DNA from: Oxyruncus cristatus
Taxonomy: Eukaryota; Chordata; Aves; Passeriformes; Cotingidae
Assembly (NCBI GenBank): GCA_013399855.1
Contig: VXAY01001311.1
Span: 1,185,286-1,249,285 of the forward strand
DNA length: 64,000 bases
Direction: 5' to 3'
The notes under the pieces: model-generated
Told to the model about the DNA's origin: nothing
Databases searched by the model: none
What the model saw: only the letters and a program-made list of their open reading frames with translations
Translations under genes and position numbers: made by a program
Shown here: piece by piece, positions 1 through 13,100 of the stretch
Numbering within the stretch: position 1 is the stretch's first letter
Layout: the number at the start of each line of letters is the position of its first letter

Positions 1-147
1 TGCAGGCATGATTTCAATTAAGAAGTTTCACAATAGTAACCTTTACTGATAATTTTAAAATCAAACTTCAAGAAAGCAGTAGAAACCAGGGGCAGGAGTT
101 GGACTTTGATGATCCTTGTGGGTCCCTTCCTTCTATGATTCTGTGAC
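1..147 (+). repeat. CR1 LINE 3' end
   Basis: The segment ends in the CR1 terminus (tcccttccttctatgattct) and is preceded by family text 'caggggcaggagttggactt'. It is homologous over about 140 bases to 37735-37915, including an AT-rich part upstream of the usual 3' end. It is cut by the window start and lies in the intron before the first visible exon. Confidence 0.8.
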
Positions 148-932
148 CATTTCGTTCCACTTGAGTTCTCAGCAGCAGTGGCATTGCTAGGGCTATCCTT
201 TGTGACAGTGAGGATTTTTCAGTTTGTTAACAGAGGATTTGAAGTCTTTAATTTTCATCATAAGAGAGATGATATTTTCTGCCTAAGTATGACCAAAGCG
301 ATCTAGCTACATAGATCCATTAAATATGTTTTTTTAAACATCCTGCTAAATAAACATCAATAACAGACCAGTGTGCTACAGTCACAGTCTTTCAGTCCTT
401 ATGTGCAGCTACTAGAGAAGTGGCAATCTTTTGTTTGCAGTGGAGAGGGCAAAAAGTATGAATTAGGTTGAAATATGCTTGAATAAGTTTGTAAATAAAG
501 AAATTCTAGATGCCTATCCACATAGGTGTCAAAGATGTTACATGGTTCTGAACTATGTGAAGGAGTATTTAGAAACTTACTGAGTTCCAGGACACATCTT
601 GATTGTCTCTTTCTCTTTCTAAATAACTAGAAAAAGGAAAAAAACTAACGAAAATAAAAAGTAGAGAGGAAAAAACCTGAAATAATATGTTGTTTTGACA
701 ATCAGAGTGGATATGGAGGAAAAAAAATAAAAAAAAGCTTTGCAAGACATTGGTATCACACTGTGTTATAGGAGGCAGAGGTTGTGACCAACTGCTTGGC
801 ATAACTGTAGGATTGGATTGTCCTGCTGTTCTGCTGACTTGGTTGGCAATTCCAAAAGCAGAGGTCAAAGACCACAAAAGAGAATAGGGAAAGTTCACTG
901 CAGTTATGAGCTCTTTACCTTTTGTTTTGTAG
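148..932 (+). other. C2CD5: Intron of C2CD5 (5' end outside window)
   Basis: AT-rich intronic sequence up to the acceptor tttgttttgtag at 921-932. The open frame entering the exon from 818 has no support upstream of the acceptor. No other element is recognised. Confidence 0.8.
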
Positions 933-1131
933 GTGAATTGCAAAGGAAGATTGGCTTGAAGGTGCTTGAAATGAGAGGAAATGCTGTTGTTGGTTATTTG
1001 CAGTGTTTTGATTTGGAGGGAGAGTCTGGACTGGTAGTGCGAGCCATAGGAACAGCCTGCACGTTGGATAAATTAAGTAACACATCAGCATTTTTACCTG
1101 CATGTAACTCCCCATCCAAAGAAATGAAGGA
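933..1131 (+). CDS. C2CD5: C2CD5 exon with first AVVGY motif
   Basis: The acceptor is tgttttgtag and the donor is a consensus GTAAGT at 1132. The exon enters with two bases of a split codon and leaves 'ga', which the next exon completes to Glu. It encodes KIGLKVLEMRGNAVVGYLQC and then a stretch beginning FDLEGESGLVVRAIGTACTL, both characteristic of C2CD5 just after the C2 domain. The AVVGY motif (NAVVGY at 980-997) returns in later exons. The exon ends in a Pro/Ser-rich linker. Confidence 0.95.
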
Positions 1132-4100
1132 GTAAGTATGAATCAGTAGCTTGTAGGGAAACAAGTTTCACCTCTCTTCTTTTCATACTCATTCAGTTTT
1201 ACATAACCGGTGTGATTTCTTTTTTTCCCCAAATATGTTTTCCGTTTGTAGTTTTGTCGGCAACTTGGTTTATATTCCACAATTTTGAGATGTTTTAGGT
1301 TGGATTACTTATGTTATTTCAATGGGAGATGGAGTGGTAATCCTTACTTAAGATGACTTCTGAATTTGTGTAGCAACAGTATTACATATCCTTGGGTTGT
1401 GATCCACAGTTTAACTGATCATTAGTTCTGCTTTGACTCTGTACAATAAACATTTTGGGGGGGGAGGGGGGGCTTCCTAGAGTATACCTTTGGTTCAAGT
1501 TTGAGTGTGTGTGCTGACCATATAAGAAGATACAAATTTTGAATTCAGACAGTTCTGTCAGTGATTTAGACAATGACCCTGGAAAGGTCTCATCTTTTGT
1601 TGCGAGCTTTCGTTTTTGCTGTTGCAAAACAAGTAGGACTATGGCAAAAGAGGTAGACAGTGAACTTGCAGAGAAAACTTTTTATGATGAGAGGTAGAAT
1701 TTTGTGATCTTTGTCATATCTACTACAGCACCAAACACAGTTTGAATGCAATTTTTTAATATGCATACAGATTAATAGAAGTATACTTGCAGTCTTTTTC
1801 AAACTGTTACGACTTTATTGCTTGGATAAATTTTCTGTTTGCTAGAGCAATCCAATTTCTGGAAGGAAAAAACAGCACAAAAAATTGTCCTACATGTGCT
1901 GTGTTTCTACAGGTATTGATTGAAGTAGCCATTTTCATTAGTTTTTTCTGTTGCATCATAGGCATTTTTGTTGTGCAGGCATCAGTTGCTCTGCAAAATA
2001 CTGCAAAATATGCTCTGACTTCTAAAAATTACTGGTTTCTATTTCAAATAATAGCTTGTTTAACTTGTCTTAATTTAAAAAAATTACCATCAAAAGAACT
2101 TCCGGATACAGTGCAGCATAAAATAACGGCAGTGATTTAAAAGGGAAAAAGATAGACCTGGTAATTATCAACCTAAAAAGCATCCATGAATAAATCAGTA
2201 GCTTTCGCTCTGCAGCAGAACGTGGAAATTCCACCTCCCAAATTATCCACGTTCAGCTAGGTGGTGGATACTGTCTCAGTTCAAAAAATGGGCGTGTTTC
2301 TCTAAAGCAGCAAAATCAACTAATGCTTCTTATTCTTGGCTTTGCTAAACTTGATGCCCTGTTGCCACAGAATCAATTATGCGTTCACAAGCTAGTGCTT
2401 AAGCTGTTCCTTTCCCTCTTTTTATTTCATCTGGACTCTTGCATGCTAGGAATTTAAATTCTTAGAGTCTGCTTAGAGTAAGAGATCTCTTCTAGCTAAA
2501 CTTCCCTGAAATCATTGATAACATAACCTTGCAACCTGTTTGTATGTATTGTTTTCTTTTCTTCCACCTTGGCTGCAAATTCTCTCAGGTCTCCGCTGGT
2601 TCATCCGCCAAGCCATGGATGCCGCTCGACTCACAACAGCCCAATTCACACTGCTACTGGCTCACGACTTACTCAGAACTTCTCTGTGTCTGTTCCCACT
2701 CTCATCTACACTGGTACGAGACTGCTCAGACTCCAGAGCTGGGGAGAGGCAGGCCACAGGCACACTGGTCGCAAAGGGCAGGCAGGCAGGCAGTGTAGGC
2801 AGGTACCACCCATCCTTCCTCCCTCATTTTCTCATGGAGACACCTCCTGTTGTCAGCGAGGAACTGCTCAGTGTGCAGCTGCTGAAACAAAGGCAGTAGT
2901 TTCTTGGAAATGCGTCGGAGTCTCTTCCACAAGGCCACACTCTTCATTTCGTTTTAACGTGCTTGCTTCCTGAGAAATTCAGTAAAAATTAAGTTGGTGT
3001 ATCTGGGAAACGTTCACTATTATACAGTCACTGGAGAAAATCACCCTTTGATTCGAGTTCATAATTGCTTTCAAGCATAATTCTGGTACGGTATTTAGGT
3101 TTTAAAGTGGTTATAGGAAGGGTCTGTGCCATTTGTGGAAGAGATGGTTTTAGAGAGCAGGTAAGTCAACCTGTGCATAAGTGAACTGTTTGTCAATATA
3201 ATTGTTCCCGTAAAGATTCTCCTCTTTGCTCTGTTTTTAGCTGTGGCATGCTGCTGATGCTATAGGATAAGGAAACGTTGTTTTTTTTCCTTAAAATGCA
3301 TATATGTGTATATACATAAATGTATAAATATGTATAAACACAAATATAATTTGAAATCATTTTTTCTTTATTAAACTAACTCAAAGCATTGTGTATTTGA
3401 CCAGATTTTTAAGCCATAAACTTCTCAATTTTTTTCTTTTGCATATATATATATGATTTTTTTGTCACATCTCATGCCTTTCATTTGGCTTAATTGTTTC
3501 ATTGTAGATTATCAGCATCTATCTGTAGAATGCTGAATGGGTAAAACAGCATTTCTTTGCCTCTGGCCTCATCCCCAGTCTCGCACCTAAGGAATAGCTG
3601 CTGGCCCTGCCCCAGTCCCATCCTGGTGTTTGGATCATGCTGCTGTCAGCCAGGTCCTTTGGCACAGGATTACTGAATATGTTTCCACCTTCTTCTGGCA
3701 GGATTCCTTTCAATGAAGATCCCAATCCCAATACTCATTCATCAGGACCCTCCACCCCTCTGAAAAACCAAACCTATTCCTTTTCACCTTCCAAGTCCTA
3801 CAGTCGACAGTCCTCTTCTTCTGACACAGATTTGAGTTTGACACCCAAAACTGGTAAGGCGCTTCCACCCACTTTTTGTTTAATTTGTGTTTCTCTTTTT
3901 ATATTTTCATTCAACCCTTTTTTGCTTTTTGGCATTTAAGTTATCAAAATGATGTGGAAATTGGAGACTTCACATAGCACACCTCAAGCTCAAAAGGGTT
4001 TCTGTAGGGCAAAAATTTCAATCCTACCTGTATTTCCACTGTCCTGGATAACATTAAAATTACTTTTGTAACACAACTGTATTCAAGCCAAAATAAAACA

Positions 4101-7100
4101 TCTCAGCACTAAGGGAGTCCTAAGTAATTGCCTTTTTCATATTTCCTCCATTTCATATCACAGATCATGGGAGTACATTTCTCACCTCAATATGTCGAGG
4201 GTGGTGTTACTAAAACTATGTAGTCTTCAGGCCTCATGTGCTGTGCTATAAATATGCTGCATACATTTTCTGGTTTTGAACTCCTTTTTGCAAATGCAAG
4301 ACTAGAAACATAGCAGCTGCCGTCTTTTTGTTCTCTTGGTGTGTGGAAATGGCATTACATACACAGTATTCGCTTTGAAAGTAGCTTAAATTGCATCAGG
4401 AGTAACTCCAGCCATCTTCAAAAAACGTTCTTCTTTCTCCATCGGTCTGTCGTAATTTTTTTCAACTTGTTGTTTTCTCCCTCCTTGTTTTTTAGTCTGT
4501 GGCTAGAATCACGTTAGTAAAATGTCAGCACAACTTCAAAGAGTTAGGGTCTGTTTACTTTCCATTGTGTGACCAAGGCCCTGAATTTTGCTACCGTAGA
4601 GCAAAATATTTTGCAGAAGTGTTTATAAAAGTTTGGTTACTTTTCAAATGATGTCTTAAATTGTGGTATTTGAAGCTCAGAACATTCTTGTCTCCATCTA
4701 ATTTTACAATTTTTAAGCATATTAAAGCAAATGATTCAGTTTTACTTGATAGCACCTCTTTCAAGAATTTTTCCTAGGAGATAAGTTAAATGTTGCATTC
4801 AAATGGAGTTGTAATAAATATTTTACCTAGTTTATTCCCTGGATATCTGTTAAAACTGTTCCCAGTTAGTACTGAGAAAGACAGCTTCCTATCTTCTCTG
4901 TCCCATTTTTAAAACAAACAGGCAAACAAAAGCAGTTTATTTTTTTCTGTCCTTATTTTTAAATGATGACTGTTTTGTGGATGGTGATCACTTGTTTAAA
5001 GGACATACAGATACAACTGGACATAGGAGAACCACAAATTCATGTGTTTGGTTTACTGAATATTTGAAAACTGTTTCATTTGATCAGATTTTCCATGGTA
5101 AAGATCATGTCATATAAAGGATTTAAATGTAACATAGGTAGTCATCTTTATAGGTGTAAATGTTCTCAGGTTAGGAAAGCGGCAACTTACTGTGAATTTG
5201 TTAGGGTTTTAAAGCAGCAACCTTACGTCATTCCTGGCAATATTATGTAGGTGGATGGACCCTTTTGTCTTTAGTCAGTTCATTCAGAACAGAAATAGAG
5301 TATGTAACTGGTAGCTCTTATTTTTAGGGAATTTTCAAGTGCGTGAAGATATTTTTTAGATATCTTTTTGGTTCTAAAGTTAACAGTGGGCCCAGTTTTC
5401 CTTACCAGCACTGTCTCTTTAGCAGCTTTTAACTCTGGTACTGAAACTTTTCCCAAAAGGATTTGCTGGTTGCATATAAAAATTCCATATCTTGGTAAGA
5501 CAAACTCAGTTTTGAATCTTAATACATTAAAAGGACAACTGTATGACAGTTTAAATGATTCTTGAGTCATTCATGTTACCTTTCACCAAAAATTTGGTGA
5601 TGTGCAGAAGCTGCTTGTATAACATACAAAATTCAGTATGTTGTTTTTAAGAATTCCCTGTATATTTTTAAATCTCTGTTTTTCTTTCCCAAGACTGTTG
5701 CTAAGTTGGAATATTTCAGTGTGAAAGTAGGTGACGTTAGTGGTTAGAAAAAGTTAAAGAAATGTAGACTTCTCATGTAGACTTCTTTGATAATCAAACA
5801 TTATCAAATTTGAGATAACCATTGCTCGAATTGGCTGATGTGAAAAATGAAGTATTTTCTGGTATTTCTGCGATTTATTATATTCCTCTCTATTTCTCTG
5901 TCAGGTAGTTTGTGTGTTCACGTGTCTTGAGATGGAGACTAACCTGGAGAAAGAGTGCAGATACCACAATTTCACAGTAGGAGTAACAAAATAGAGGAGG
6001 TTGAAACTTGGGTCTGCTTAAGCATCTAGTTTTCAGTAGCTCCAAATCAGGAGAATGTTACCTTAATGTCTTTTGTAAAATACAATTGTGCTTGTGTTAT
6101 CCATTCTGGTCTGTAAATACATATGCTGAGAAAGCTTGTCTGGGTTTGAACTTAGACTTCTGTGAGTAGCGCTAGATTTTATGCCACTGCAAATGAACAG
6201 AATCAGGCTGACGAAAAGCATGACCTATTTTCATCCAGTAATACATTTTGATGTCACATAGTATATGTTTGGAGGAAATTGAGAAGGTGGGAACTCCTTT
6301 TCTTTCTGGGAACTTACAGTTCTGCAAGATTTATTACTCTAGAAAATTGTAAACCAAATCCATGACCTCTCTGGAAAATAACTTTTTCTACCTAAATAAT
6401 GAAAATAATCAGATGAAGTGTGTGCAAAGACTGTGTTACTTTTATTTTACTCCATAGTATTTGTTATCAAATTTTGTTTGAATTTTAAAATAAATGTTAG
6501 ATTACCATGGCTTTTAAAAAAATAATTTCAAAAGGAAATTAATCAAGTCATGATTTTTAAAAACATGCTTCTCATTCACATTTGTGGAGCTGTATTGTCA
6601 TTCCGTTTCTTTGTGTGTTGAGAAATAATTTAGCAGTAAGTGTTGATTCGTTTAGAGAAAACAAAAATGCTTCATTTTGATTTCTTTTGTCCGTTTCTTT
6701 AGTCATCTTCTGAATCTACATCTCTTTGTCTCTATTACTTTCCTCCACAGCACCTTCCCCACAGGGACCTAGGATTTTCCTGTTTCCCAGCTCCCCTACA
6801 CTCTCTTGCGATTCCCCACATCTTAAAAAGTCCTGTCTCCTCCTCTCGGGGTCTAGCATTAAACCTCTACACTCTAGCCATGTCAGCCCAGTTGTTCTGA
6901 GGAAAAGTGTTTCTTTCACTGAAGAGCTGCTTCTGGCTGCTTCTGGTAGGATCTATCTATTATGGCCTTTTAAGCGAACTTTTAAGGAAATGTTGTTGTT
7001 ATTTGATACGGGGGCAATTAACACACAGCCTTCTATAACCCTGGTTTTGCTCAGTTAGCCTCTGAAAACTGCTGGCTACATGACTATTCATCCCATCTCT

Positions 7101-10100
7101 CACCTCTGCCCCAGGAGCTTGAAACAGCTTCAGAACTACTTGTAGGATTTGAAACGTGTAGCTTGAGCTACAGAACTTTCTCCTTTACTCTTGCAAAATT
7201 TCCTTTGGTATTTGGACTAAAATAATTTCCCTTTTTTTTTAATCACCTGCATTCCCTTCACTTTGTTGCTCCTGTATTTTGCATGGAGCAAATGCCCCTT
7301 GCACTTGCTCATTAATTCATTCACAGTTGGTTGAAGTAATGGTTATCAGATGGCTAGCAAATCTGCTTTTTCATTTAATCTTTTAAATAAAGCCCGTACT
7401 TATTATTTTTCTGCCCATTTTTCCATTTCACTGACATGCATTATTTTCATAGATTTAAATTAAATAGTTGATATTACTGCTTTTTTTTTTTTTTTATGTA
7501 GCAGCTATTTTGGTTAGTTCGTATTTTTTGAGTTTGTTTCATGTCCAGTATTTATGCTGTTTGTCTGTATTTGTTATTGTATAGTCCCTGGCAATGATGT
7601 TTAGAATCAATGCCAAAGAGTAGAAGCAAATTAATCTTGTTTAATGGGACTATACAGATACTAATATTTTTGTTTCCTTATCCAAGAACAGCTAAAAATA
7701 TTTGTTGAAAATCGTAGTATTTTTATATCCAATTATATGGTAATGGTAGCCTAGTAACTCTTGAAAATGAATGAATTTAGGAATGATTTTACATACATTA
7801 TTAAGTCTGATATTATTTCTATATCTCCCGGTCTTCAGTTAAAACATAATGGCACTTCAATGTATATTTACAGTTTTGTTGACCTTTATCAGATGCTTGA
7901 TCAGAAGAAAAAGAAAACTGGCAAGGAATTGTTAATGTTAAATTAGTTACAAATTCTGTAAAAGAAAATCTTGGCTTCATTCATAACTGTTTGCACTGTG
8001 GCGTTTGTATTTCATCCTGCTTCTGACACCTTTTTGTTCTTTATCCTGTGCTTTCCTATACAACTTGAGTGTTTATTTTTGCTTTGTCGAATTAGCCCTG
8101 ATGTCTTTAGAAACCGGGAATAGCGATGGTAGTATGTCTTTAGCCATGAAATATTACTAAGAAAATCTGATTCACCAGCATTGTGTTTCCTTTAGGAAAA
8201 ACACAATCTTGGTATGTGTTTTTTTTTTTTTTTTTTTTTTTGATTTCTAACCATAGTGCACATAGTTTACTGTCATACACATAACCTGCATCTCAGCACG
8301 CCGAGTTAAGGTCCTTGGGAACAGGCAATTTAGTAGCAAAGACGTCTTTTGTATCTGATAAACTTCTTCAGAAAAATTCCTGTAGTGGGGGGTAGGTGTG
8401 GAGATAAATCTGAAAGAAGGAAAGAGAGAATTACCCATATTATGCAAAATTGGAGTCGATCTCATATTTTCATTTACAGATAATGTGCAGGTTATGTGTG
8501 TGCAGTTATAGTAATCAAATAAGTGTGGCAGTTTTAAATGCTGAGCAGGAGCCCTTGGCTTATGTGGATGAATCAGATGAGTGAATATTTCATTGCGTGA
8601 ATATTAAAGAAAATAAAAGTGATTGGTAATTTTTTTTCCAGAGTTTATATTTCAAATTAAAGGAGGTGCATTGCCATTGCAATTTTCTTTTCGCTTCTAA
8701 TCATGTGTTATGTAGCTACTGCTGTAGTTATGTGTCCAGTCTCCTACCAGTGGCTAGGGAGGGTGATTTAGTTACTCTGAAACTGTTAGAAAGCCAGATT
8801 TTTATTACTTTCATTAAAGAAAAAAAGGTAATGATAGTAGTGAGAGATACTTAACTGTAGAGTAATCTGACAGAGAGGCCCTTTTTGATAGGGCCTGAAA
8901 ATCTGATTATGTAGAAGCTTTCTGTGAACAGCAGAGAAGGCAGATCCATATTTAAATCACAGGCAAAACTCCCAAGAGCAACAAGAAAAGAAGAAAAGTT
9001 ATATGTCACAGGAAAGAAATGCAAGCCCAGATCTTCAAGTCTTTGTATTTTGGAATTGTTTTTAACTCAGATTGACAGCAGAAAAAGATCTTAGATCGAG
9101 GGGAGGGCGGGGGAGGTGTCCAAATGCTATTAAACCGCTGCTGGTCGTGTGAAAACCTAACTCTAGAATACCCCTCCTAAACCCAAATTAAACTGTGATG
9201 CTCAGCATTTTTTAAATTAAAATTATGGGGATAATTTGACTGTTTTCAATGACTAATGTATTTATTTTTTAATTTAACCTTTGATTGCAAATGATAATAT
9301 ATGTTTCCTTGAATGTCATTTGTACTGATACTCTTCAGGAATGGGCAGTGGGAGTGCTGGAAAAGAAGGGGGGCCATTTAAAACTCTTTTAAGACAACAG
9401 ACTCAGTCAGCTCTGGAACAAAGGGTAAGGCATTTTATACTTACATTTCTGATCTACTAAAGTGAAAATTTAGCTTGTAGTAAGTTAAATGTTTGCTTTT
9501 ACTTTCTGTTTAAAAATATGGGTAATTTTTAGGTCTGGAAACTTATTACAAATGTTGAATGTTTAGCCCTTACATACACAGATTATTTAATATATTACTA
9601 AAGCATTAAGAATAGTGAACCAATTAACTGTGAACAGCACTCAAGTGATTCCAATTGGTGTTAAAAGAAAAAGTTATAGCAAAAACTACTGTTACTTGGT
9701 TTCTGTAAGTTACTGATGAATGCGTAAGTCTAATACTTAATAAACAATGGTAAAGTTTTTACAGAAGCCAAATTCAGAAATATTGGAACAGCTTTAAACA
9801 AGGTGAAATTCCGATTTAGAATTGGGAAGACTTTCAATTTTGGGAAGTAGATTTGGTAGGTAATTTAGCCTTCATTGAAGGCTAAATGAAATGTGCGTGC
9901 ATTAGCCCTTAAATGAGAACTTAAACCTGAACTACTTGCCGAGCAAAAGAAGAGGTTTATAGATTTAGGCTTTTCCTCTATAGAGCTGGAAATGCCATCT
10001 GTCATTACACTGAATAGACTGTATAATAAAAATAGTGTTTTTAATTCTTTGTTTATGGTTGGAATGAATCCTTGCAGCTTTGTTTATAGGGTATACACTG

Positions 10101-13100
10101 CTTTTGTCAAAGTGTTATTAATGAGGTGTCTTGAAGGAAGAAATATGACTATTTACCTATTCCGAAATAAATGCAAGTTTAATTACTGTTTCTGAGCACC
10201 TGAACTGCTGACATAGAACCATGTATGTTTGTTTAAAACAAAATCACCCAGATCTGTGAAATATAAGTGAATAGCTGCTGTTTTGAGTAAGTAGATGATT
10301 CTCTTCTCGTTTCTTGTGTTGCCCATTGCTAAGGGAGGATCGCCTCATAGGTTCTGTAGACGGCGGGTATGTTGGAAATCACTGCGTGACTCTTTGTAGC
10401 CCTTTCTTCTCTTACTGAGGATTTCTAAATCAGTGTTTGAAGTATTTTCATTTTCTTCTTTGAGGCTTTGCAGATTTCTTTGTAATCTTTGTTTATGCTT
10501 TTTTTTTCTTAATATTTGTTTTGTTCTTTTTGAGAGCTCTTATCAGATCAGCATATTTTTGCTTAGTATTTTGCATGTTGATATGTTTCAGTTAAAATTT
10601 TAATTTATATATAAATACAAATCCATGGCTTTTGCTTTTGATATTTTAATTTGGCAAAAAGAATGCTTTAGAAAGAGTCTTTTTTCTGTTTCCCTTGGAT
10701 TTTGCTATCATTTCAAACATTTCATGGCTGATCTGTCATTTCCTTAGGAAGCTTTTTAAAGACAATAAAAATGTAAATTAAGAGCACTTAATGTATTTCT
10801 TAGAGCTTGAATTACTTGCATATTATTTTGATAAGGCCTTTGTATTGTCTAGTGGAGAAATACTGTAAAATGGGATGGAAACGTGTTGAGTCTGTTAGTT
10901 GGTGATGATGTAGCAAAGCATGTGGTCTGTTAATTGATAAAAAAATGTTCATTCTGTCTTCTGAAAATCTCATATTGGTTGTGTTTTTTCTGTGGTGTTA
11001 CCTTTTATGGCTACCTTAAAATTGAATTACTTAACTTGAATGAATAATATGTGTAAGTTACTTTGTTTTAATATTGTACACGTAAATAGTGTACTCTAGT
11101 TACTTGTCTGGATTACTCAGGGTAGCACTTAGAATAAATTAAATACCTATGATATATCTCTACGTGTATTAGTTCTATCATGGAATCACAGAATGCTTTG
11201 GGTTGGAAGAGACCTTAAAGACCATTTTGTTCCAACCCCCTGCTGTGGACAGGGAAACTTCCACTATACCAGGTTGTTCAAGTTTATTTGAGTCTTATGT
11301 AGTTTATTGGGGTGTATGGTACTGCTAAGGCACATTAAAACCAGTTCATTTAATGGGATATCTCCTCAGCTTTTTAAAATAAAAAGTGGTTTTAATGTAT
11401 TATTTAAATAACCCTAATCTCAGACAGCATAGAGTTTGGTAGAAGGGTAATCTTACTCAATTTCTTCTGTGAAAATACATCAGCTGTGGAAAACTCACGT
11501 GTGTTATATTAATAACTTTTAGCAGTTCACAGGATGTCTGTGGATAGCAAGTGTAACTATAGCACACCTACCTTTGTGTATATTTTTAACTATAAATGAA
11601 TGTGCTGTATTTCCATCAGTGGGAAAATCTGAGCTTCCTCTACTGCTAAAAAATTAGCCTATGTTTTTGTAGAAATGGCCAAATGCTGCTCTCGATGGTA
11701 TTTCGTATCTCTGTTGACCTCAACTTGGACAAATGCTGTTTTATTCCTCCACGTTTGCATTCTGCTAGTGCCTGAGAGATCTTTATCACTGCCTTTTCAA
11801 AATGGGGATCTGTTGATCTTCGTTTCTGAAGGGCATTGCTGGACTCCTGTTGTGTTAGAGTGCAGTTCTCTGGGTGATTCCTTTGGCTGAAATCCTGACT
11901 TAATCACCTTTTCTTTCCAGTGACTTCTTATCCAGCCCATCCCCTCAGCTCAGTTCAAGAAAAACTGTAAGATTGTTGGGCCACCTTGTGAGATGGCACA
12001 GTAGACGTGCTTAGAATAAAAACAATTCAACCAGGAAATTCCCAGTATTTTAGTGTGGACCAGTTCCCCACTCTGGTTCAGCCCCAAAAGCTCTATGAGC
12101 ACACCTGAGCATTACCTGAGGGAGTGATTCAACCATGGGAATGAGTGAATGGCTGGAAGGGAACTGGAGAACTGCTTCAGCTGGCACTAACACCAAATGA
12201 TGCGTGTGTGGCCGTGTTCCTTCTGCTTTTTCATCATTTTGTGTGCCTTTGTATGAAACGTAGTTCTAAACAGAATACTAGCAATACATGTATGTGTGTA
12301 TGTAGACATTTTTAAGCATTGTATTAAGCAAATATTTATGAGAATTTTATTGTTGCCTTGTCAAACATCCCCCAAATACCAAGTATAAAATCTCTGTGTA
12401 GTTGCAAGGATGAAACCAGAGACAGTCTTTCGGGGTCTATGCAGTCAATGACTGTGAAGTGGCACAGTGAATTGGTATTGGTGAAATGATTGATCATCTT
12501 CAGTTGTAGCTTGGAAACTCTAAGTTCATCCTGTTTTGTCACACGCTGGAATACTTTGTTTAAATCACCTTGATGTAAAGATAGTCCTTTGCAAACTGTA
12601 GTAATAGAGGAGATTTATAATATGAGAACACAGCATCTGGTTCTTTTGTAATCTCTGTTTTCCCAGCAGTAACTATAGATGTGTAGTTTTGAAGTATTAC
12701 AGGTTACCACATCAAATGGAGGCTGGAACTAGTATTTGAATAATATAATAATAACCCCCCCCCAACCTCTAAATGAGCTTAAAAAAAAAAAAAAAAAAGG
12801 GAAATAAAAGTAGAGAAATGCCATCTTATGAAGCAATGGAGTTCCATCTGTGTCAAAATGGATGAGAGACTGTTAAAGGAATCACGTCAGAATGGTTCAG
12901 TGAGTCTGATACCCAGATTTGTCTGTGGGTGGAATTTGCTGATAGGACATAGGTCTAATTTCATCGTGTATTGTAATGTAGACTTGCAAGTATTGATATA
13001 TTGGTTGAGAGAAAACCGTGTCATTATTTGAGGTTTTGTTCCCGATTTGTGGTGTGGGAAATCAGGCAAACTAGGAGTCTGAACATGTTAAAATTACTTG

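Larger units (their letters stand above)
2714..3701 (+). other. C2CD5: Intron downstream of alternative exon
   Basis: The first 250 bases stay GC-rich and contain a short GGCA repeat at about 2776-2806. The rest is AT-rich, with TA-rich simple sequence at about 3297-3350 and a short TA run at about 3444-3454. The region is open in several frames because of its composition, but no phase-compatible exon beyond 2713 was found. Confidence 0.6.
6946..9338 (+). other. C2CD5: Intron with T homopolymers
   Basis: AT-rich intron. It contains T runs at about 7482-7495 and 8219-8241 and a G-rich cluster at 9100-9116. No transposon or exon is recognised before the acceptor ctcttcag at 9331-9338. Confidence 0.6.

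Noticed and set aside
1787..2140. 117-codon hydrophobic ORF in the first intron
   Set aside because: AT-rich composition gives Phe/Ile/Leu-rich frames by chance. It has no splice or promoter context.
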